A stretch of DNA of 43,981 bases, taken from Oscillospiraceae bacterium (GTDB lineage: Bacteria > Bacillota > Clostridia > Oscillospirales > Oscillospiraceae). Under the pieces are notes generated by a model. The model saw only the letters and a program-made list of their open reading frames with translations. It was not told the origin of the DNA and made no database searches. Shown here piece by piece: positions 40,607 through 43,981 of the stretch (positions within the stretch are counted from its first letter, which is position 1; each line of letters starts with the position of its first letter). The position numbers were made by a program, and so were the translations under genes. The stretch covers positions 1 to 43,981 of the forward strand of contig JAISIK010000069.1 in the NCBI GenBank assembly GCA_031262065.1. The letters are read 5' to 3'.

Positions 40607-42040
40607 TTGGACTACACGGGCGAACTGAATCATGAGAATATTCAGGCAATTTTCGAAGGCGCGGGCGATTTCAACAGCCGTCTAATCCGCGTCGGCGGAC
40701 ACATACTATATATATATTCCATTGACGGGCTGACTTCGGGCGGCGATATTTCCCACTATGTTATCAAGCCCTTGATGCGCGACGGCTTCGGCGGGACGAT
40801 GCACGACCTGTACGATCGTGCGCTGCACAGCGTGGTGTACAACAGCGTTGCAGCGCCCTGCGAGGATTTGGAAGCCGTGGCGAAGAAGTTGGTCAACGGC
40901 TTTTCCGTTGTGCTCTTCGGCGGCGCGGGGGCAATCGCTTTTGAGGACAAGACCACGGAAAAACGCTTTCCCTCTGCGCCGCAGGTGGAAAACACCGTCA
41001 AAGGTCCGAAGGACGCCTTCACCGAAACCGTGCGCACGAACACCAGCATCTTGCGCCGCCATATGCGCACGCCCGCGCTTCGTCTGCATGAGACGATTGT
41101 CGGGCGCAGAAGTCTGACCAATGTCACGCTTGCGTATATCGACGGACTGACAAGCACGGAGCTTGTCGAACAGATGAAAAAGCGCATTGCCTCTATCGAT
41201 ATTGACGGGCTTGTCACGCCCGCAGCGGTGGAGGAGTATATTACAGGCTCGCGCCCGACTGCCTTCCCGCTGCTGCAATATACCGAGCGGGCAGACCGCT
41301 TTGCGCAGGGGCTGCTCGACGGACGCGTGGGCATACTCGTTGACGGACTGCCGCTGGGCTATCTTGCGCCGGTGGATTTCGGCTATTTGCTCTCCTCGCC
41401 GGAGGATCGCGGCACGGACTATATTTCGGCGACCTTTTTGCGCGCGCTACGCATTGTTGCCATGCTGGTGGGGCTGCTTCTTCCCGCCCTGTATGTGGCG
41501 ATGAGCGCCTTTCACCCGGAAATGCTGCCGACGCAACTTCTGACCGCGATTATTGAGAGCAAACAGGCAGTGCCGTTTCCGACGATTTTGGAGGTTATGG
41601 GACTTCTGATTGCCTTTGAGCTCTTGCAAGAGGCGGGCGTTTCGATGCCGCAGTCGATTGGGCAGTCGCTGTCGATTATCGGCGGGCTTGTCGTCGGTAC
41701 GGCAGCGGTGGAGGCGAAAATTGTCTCGCCCGCCGCGCTCATTGTCGTTGCTGCAGCGGGAATCTGCGGCTACGCCGTCCCGGGGCGCGGGTTTTCCGAT
41801 GCCCTGCGCATCTGGCGGTTTATTATTACAATTTTGGCAAGCGTCGCGGGGCTCTTCGGTCTGACGGCGGGCAGCCTTCTGCTGCTTGTGCATCTGGCGG
41901 GGCTGGATTCGATGGGGCGGGCGTATCTTGCGCCCTTCTCCCGCGTGAGCGGCTCGCACAGCGTCATTCGCAATCGCTTGGTCAAGAGTAAGCACAGGGA
42001 CAGCTCCCTGCATCCGCAGGATTTGAAGAATCAGAGGTGA
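40607..42040 (+). CDS. gerA: GerA-family spore germinant receptor A subunit
   Basis: About 477 residues. An N-terminal soluble domain (about 1-270; LRLHETIVGRRSLTNVTLAYIDGLT) is followed by a membrane domain of four or five helices (about 275-440; LEVMGLLIAFELLQEAGVSMP and GIVGGLVVG-like SIIGGLVVGTAAVEAKIVSP). TTG 40607 (LDYTGELNHE) is chosen because GAGGTG precedes it by 6 nt; ORF starts at 40577 and 40598 lack an SD. Forms the receptor with the B and C subunits downstream. Confidence 0.93.
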   Translation: MDYTGELNHENIQAIFEGAGDFNSRLIRVGGHILYIYSIDGLTSGGDISHYVIKPLMRDGFGGTMHDLYDRALHSVVYNSVAAPCEDLEAVAKKLVNGFSVVLFGGAGAIAFEDKTTEKRFPSAPQVENTVKGPKDAFTETVRTNTSILRRHMRTPALRLHETIVGRRSLTNVTLAYIDGLTSTELVEQMKKRIASIDIDGLVTPAAVEEYITGSRPTAFPLLQYTERADRFAQGLLDGRVGILVDGLPLGYLAPVDFGYLLSSPEDRGTDYISATFLRALRIVAMLVGLLLPALYVAMSAFHPEMLPTQLLTAIIESKQAVPFPTILEVMGLLIAFELLQEAGVSMPQSIGQSLSIIGGLVVGTAAVEAKIVSPAALIVVAAAGICGYAVPGRGFSDALRIWRFIITILASVAGLFGLTAGSLLLLVHLAGLDSMGRAYLAPFSRVSGSHSVIRNRLVKSKHRDSSLHPQDLKNQR

Positions 42041-42045
42041 GGAGT

Positions 42046-42531
42046 ATGAAAATTTGGATTGCCGCCGTGGGGCTTGTGCTCCTGCTGGCGTTTGCGGGCG
42101 GACTGCCCTTTTCCAATCACGAGACGCAGAAATTGCTGCCGCTTCATACCGTACAGGTCGAGCTGACGGAGGACGGCGTGCACATTGTGAGCGAGGCGGG
42201 CGAGGGCTACGGCGCGACATGGAGCGAGGCGGTTCGCGCTCTGCACGAAAGCGCCTCCGGCGAGGTCTTTTTTGATACCGCCGAGCAGTTGGTGCTTTGC
42301 AGCCGCGCAATCAATATTGTGCCCGAGATTCTCGAAGAAAAGACGCTGCGTCCGGCGGCGCAGGTGTATCGCAGCCGGGAATTGCAGCCGGTTGAGGGAT
42401 TAAACGAATACTTGTCTTCGCAGGAAAGCGACGTGAGCCTCGGAGACCTGCTTGCCGCGCAGGAAGAAGGCATGCGCCTGCAGCCGCCGCTGCTGGTGCA
42501 GACGAAAAGCGGGCCGGAGGTGCGGCAATGA
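42046..42531 (+). CDS. truncated Ger(x)C-like subunit, N-terminal domain only
   Basis: A 161-residue protein with an N-terminal hydrophobic segment (about 4-22) followed by a GerC N-terminal domain (LLPLHTVQVELTEDGVHIVSEA, TWSEAVRALHESASGEVFF, AEQLVLCSRA). Normal GerC proteins are 350-400 residues with two further domains and an N-terminal lipid-modified Cys; both are absent here. It starts 5 nt after gerA and overlaps gerB by ATGA, so it is not a gene-end artefact and is transcribed in the standard A-C-B order. Confidence 0.75.
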   Translation: MKIWIAAVGLVLLLAFAGGLPFSNHETQKLLPLHTVQVELTEDGVHIVSEAGEGYGATWSEAVRALHESASGEVFFDTAEQLVLCSRAINIVPEILEEKTLRPAAQVYRSRELQPVEGLNEYLSSQESDVSLGDLLAAQEEGMRLQPPLLVQTKSGPEVRQ

Positions 42532-43538
42532 GCCAAGGGAAAATTCTGCCCCGGCAAATCTGTGCGCTGTGCTTCTGTGCGATGGGTCCTGCGGCGGTCG
42601 TCCTGCTTCCGAAAAGCGGCTGGCTGCCGGCGCTGATTATGAGCGCCCTTGCGGCAGCCGCTGTTGCCCTGCTGCTGGTGTTGCGGCGCAAGTGCGGTGG
42701 GGGACTTGCCGAGGTGTATGTAAACAGCTGGGGCGAGCTGCCGGGGAAAACCCTGCTTGCGATGGAACTGCTTTGGAGTCTGCTCTTGCTGGGCGTGTTC
42801 GCGCGCTTGCTGTGCAGCGCCTATCCGCAGGGAAATGCCTTCCCCTTTGTCGGGCTGATTATGCTGCTGCTTGCCGCCTATGCAGCCAAAAAGGGCGCAT
42901 CAGCGGTGGTGCGCGTGGGTGCGGTGTGCTTTTTCTTTCTGCTTCTGATTTTCGGCTTGGTGCTTGCGTTCTCCGCCGTGCGGGTCGAGCCGCGCTGGCT
43001 GCGCCCGACGCTGGAATATATGGATTGGCGGGTGTTCCCCTTGCTGCTTGCCCCGGTCTGCGCCCTCTTTTTCGCAGACAAATGCGAGGGGGCGAAGGGA
43101 AAGGTGCATTGGTGGATAATCGGTACGGTTGCAATTACGGTGCTCTGTGCCTTGGTGACCATCGGCAGCGTCTCCCCGCCGGTTGCGGCGGACGATGACT
43201 TCCCCTTCTATATGATGACCAAGAGCATCTCCGTCTTCGGCGCGATGGAGCGTTTTGAGGCGGTCGTTTCTGCGGCGCTTACGGCGGGCGGCTTTTGCCT
43301 GATGGGCATGCTCTGTATGGCAAATGCAAGAAAATTGCACCGCCTGTTCCCGAAAGCGAACGAAAAAAGTGCCGCAAGCGTCAATCTTGTAGCGGGCGCA
43401 GCCGCGCTGTGGCTGTCCTTCCGGATTTCCGCTACGTGGATCGCCGCAGGAACCGCTATATTTTGGGGCATTCTGCCGCTTCTGACACTACTTGTAGGAG
43501 TTCAGAAAAAATCCAAATTTTTTGAAAAAAAGAGTTGA
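42528..43538 (+). CDS. gerB: GerB-family spore germinant receptor permease subunit
   Basis: A 336-residue protein with about ten membrane helices, of the amino-acid permease-like Spore_permease family. The segment FPFYMMTKSISVFGAMERFEA is the conserved GerB stretch. It probably binds the germinant. Its stop TGA lies inside the -35 TTGACA of the next promoter. Last gene of the operon; no terminator is visible before the promoters. Confidence 0.92.
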   Translation: MSQGKILPRQICALCFCAMGPAAVVLLPKSGWLPALIMSALAAAAVALLLVLRRKCGGGLAEVYVNSWGELPGKTLLAMELLWSLLLLGVFARLLCSAYPQGNAFPFVGLIMLLLAAYAAKKGASAVVRVGAVCFFFLLLIFGLVLAFSAVRVEPRWLRPTLEYMDWRVFPLLLAPVCALFFADKCEGAKGKVHWWIIGTVAITVLCALVTIGSVSPPVAADDDFPFYMMTKSISVFGAMERFEAVVSAALTAGGFCLMGMLCMANARKLHRLFPKANEKSAASVNLVAGAAALWLSFRISATWIAAGTAIFWGILPLLTLLVGVQKKSKFFEKKS

Positions 43539-43658
43539 CAATGATGGAGTTTCTTGCTAAAATAGCCAAGCGCGTTCGGGACAGTTGATAAAGCGCTTTT
43601 GGAAATTGCAAAATTCGCCAAAATAGTGCTTGACAAATGATGCACGATGCGTTAGAAT
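43535..43658 (+). promoter_or_regulatory. two tandem consensus promoters, P1 and P2
   Basis: P1: TTGACA (43535-43540), 17-bp spacer, TGC-TAAAAT (43558-43563). P2: TTGACA (43630-43635), 17-bp spacer, TAGAAT (43653-43658). Both have perfect -35 elements; the -10s are 95 bp apart. Paired strong promoters without a following ORF are typical of rRNA operons. Confidence 0.8.
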
Positions 43659-43664
43659 AAAAAA

Positions 43665-43981
43665 GTTGCACTGCGGTTGAGAGCTTTGCTCGATGAGGCT
43701 GCGGCTGTGCTTTCTTATCGGCTGCGATTGCAGCATGCACCTTGTAAATTAAACAACGAGAAACATGAACGAAACACCAGAGACGATTTTGATTTAGTAA
43801 GATTGAAGTTGTTTTTTGCGTTGAGCTTGGTAGGGAAATCGGTCGGCGGGCGAGAGCTTAAGGACAGATACAGAATACAAAGTTCAACGAATGTCAAGAA
43901 ATAGCCAACGAAGAAATTCTAAGAGTAAAAGCTAGAGCGAATTATTCGGTGAATGGATTTTAGTGTTCCGGGCGGAAACGC
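43665..43981 (+). other. untranslated leader, probably of an rRNA operon
   Basis: No supported ORF. AT-rich transcribed leader with a TGTGCTTTCTTATC stretch slightly like boxA and CCTTGTAAATTAAACAACG resembling rrn leader or spacer antitermination-type sequence. The 16S gene, if present, starts beyond the window edge. Confidence 0.4.

Overview
The window looks like a chromosomal segment of an endospore-forming Clostridia member with moderately high GC. An Oscillospiraceae/Ruminococcaceae-type gut anaerobe is my inference. The evidence is a set of sporulation and germination genes (spo0A, ytvI, spoIIP, gerA/gerC/gerB), a Firmicutes-type lexA, divIVA/sepF, an Ile T-box, and the clostridial order miaB-mutS-mutL-miaA-hfq. 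A parA-parB pair with two exact parS sites, an initiator tRNA gene, and tandem consensus promoters at the right edge that look like an rRNA operon leader suggest an origin-proximal location.

Layout. 1-3.2 kb: spo0A with two 0A boxes, ytvI facing it across a shared terminator, an ACT-domain regulator, and an acyl-carrier-protein-like gene that lacks the phosphopantetheine serine. 3.3-8.5 kb (minus): parA-parB-(membrane coiled-coil protein)-serS-mscL-lipoprotein, preceded by lexA. One parS lies inside the lexA terminator palindrome and the other in the leader of the divergent rlmD. 10.3-24.4 kb (minus): miaB-mutS-CPBP protease-mutL-miaA-hfq-HlyD-like-yggS-sepF-divIVA, then T-box-ileS. mutS is broken in two by a one-base deletion between Walker A and Walker B. 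24.4-26.3 kb: a low-GC accessory islet with a DUF4238 gene, a 197-bp IS3-derived remnant and the tRNA-fMet gene. 26.6-29.3 kb (plus): a small XRE regulator, then an operon of a zinc-ribbon/coiled-coil membrane protein, a DEDDh exonuclease and an esterase. 29.4-38.3 kb (minus): a VanW protein, mfd, pth, prs, and a degenerate GlmU-like gene at the position usually held by glmU. 38.6-39.2 kb (minus): an isochorismatase-family hydrolase. 39.4-43.5 kb (plus): spoIIP from a sigma-E-like promoter, then gerA-mini gerC-gerB. 43.5-43.98 kb: two consensus promoters 95 bp apart and a non-coding leader running off the window.

Most of the window is core genome. I found no CRISPR array, no prophage and no obvious new multi-gene system. 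The most interesting signals are conserved-locus proteins that have lost their defining catalytic or acceptor residues (Spo0A receiver, ACP, GlmU, a GerC shortened to its first domain), the split mutS, the parS/terminator composite, a hairpin around the hfq start codon, and a 22-bp dispersed repeat at gene ends. All calls were made by eye without database searches.
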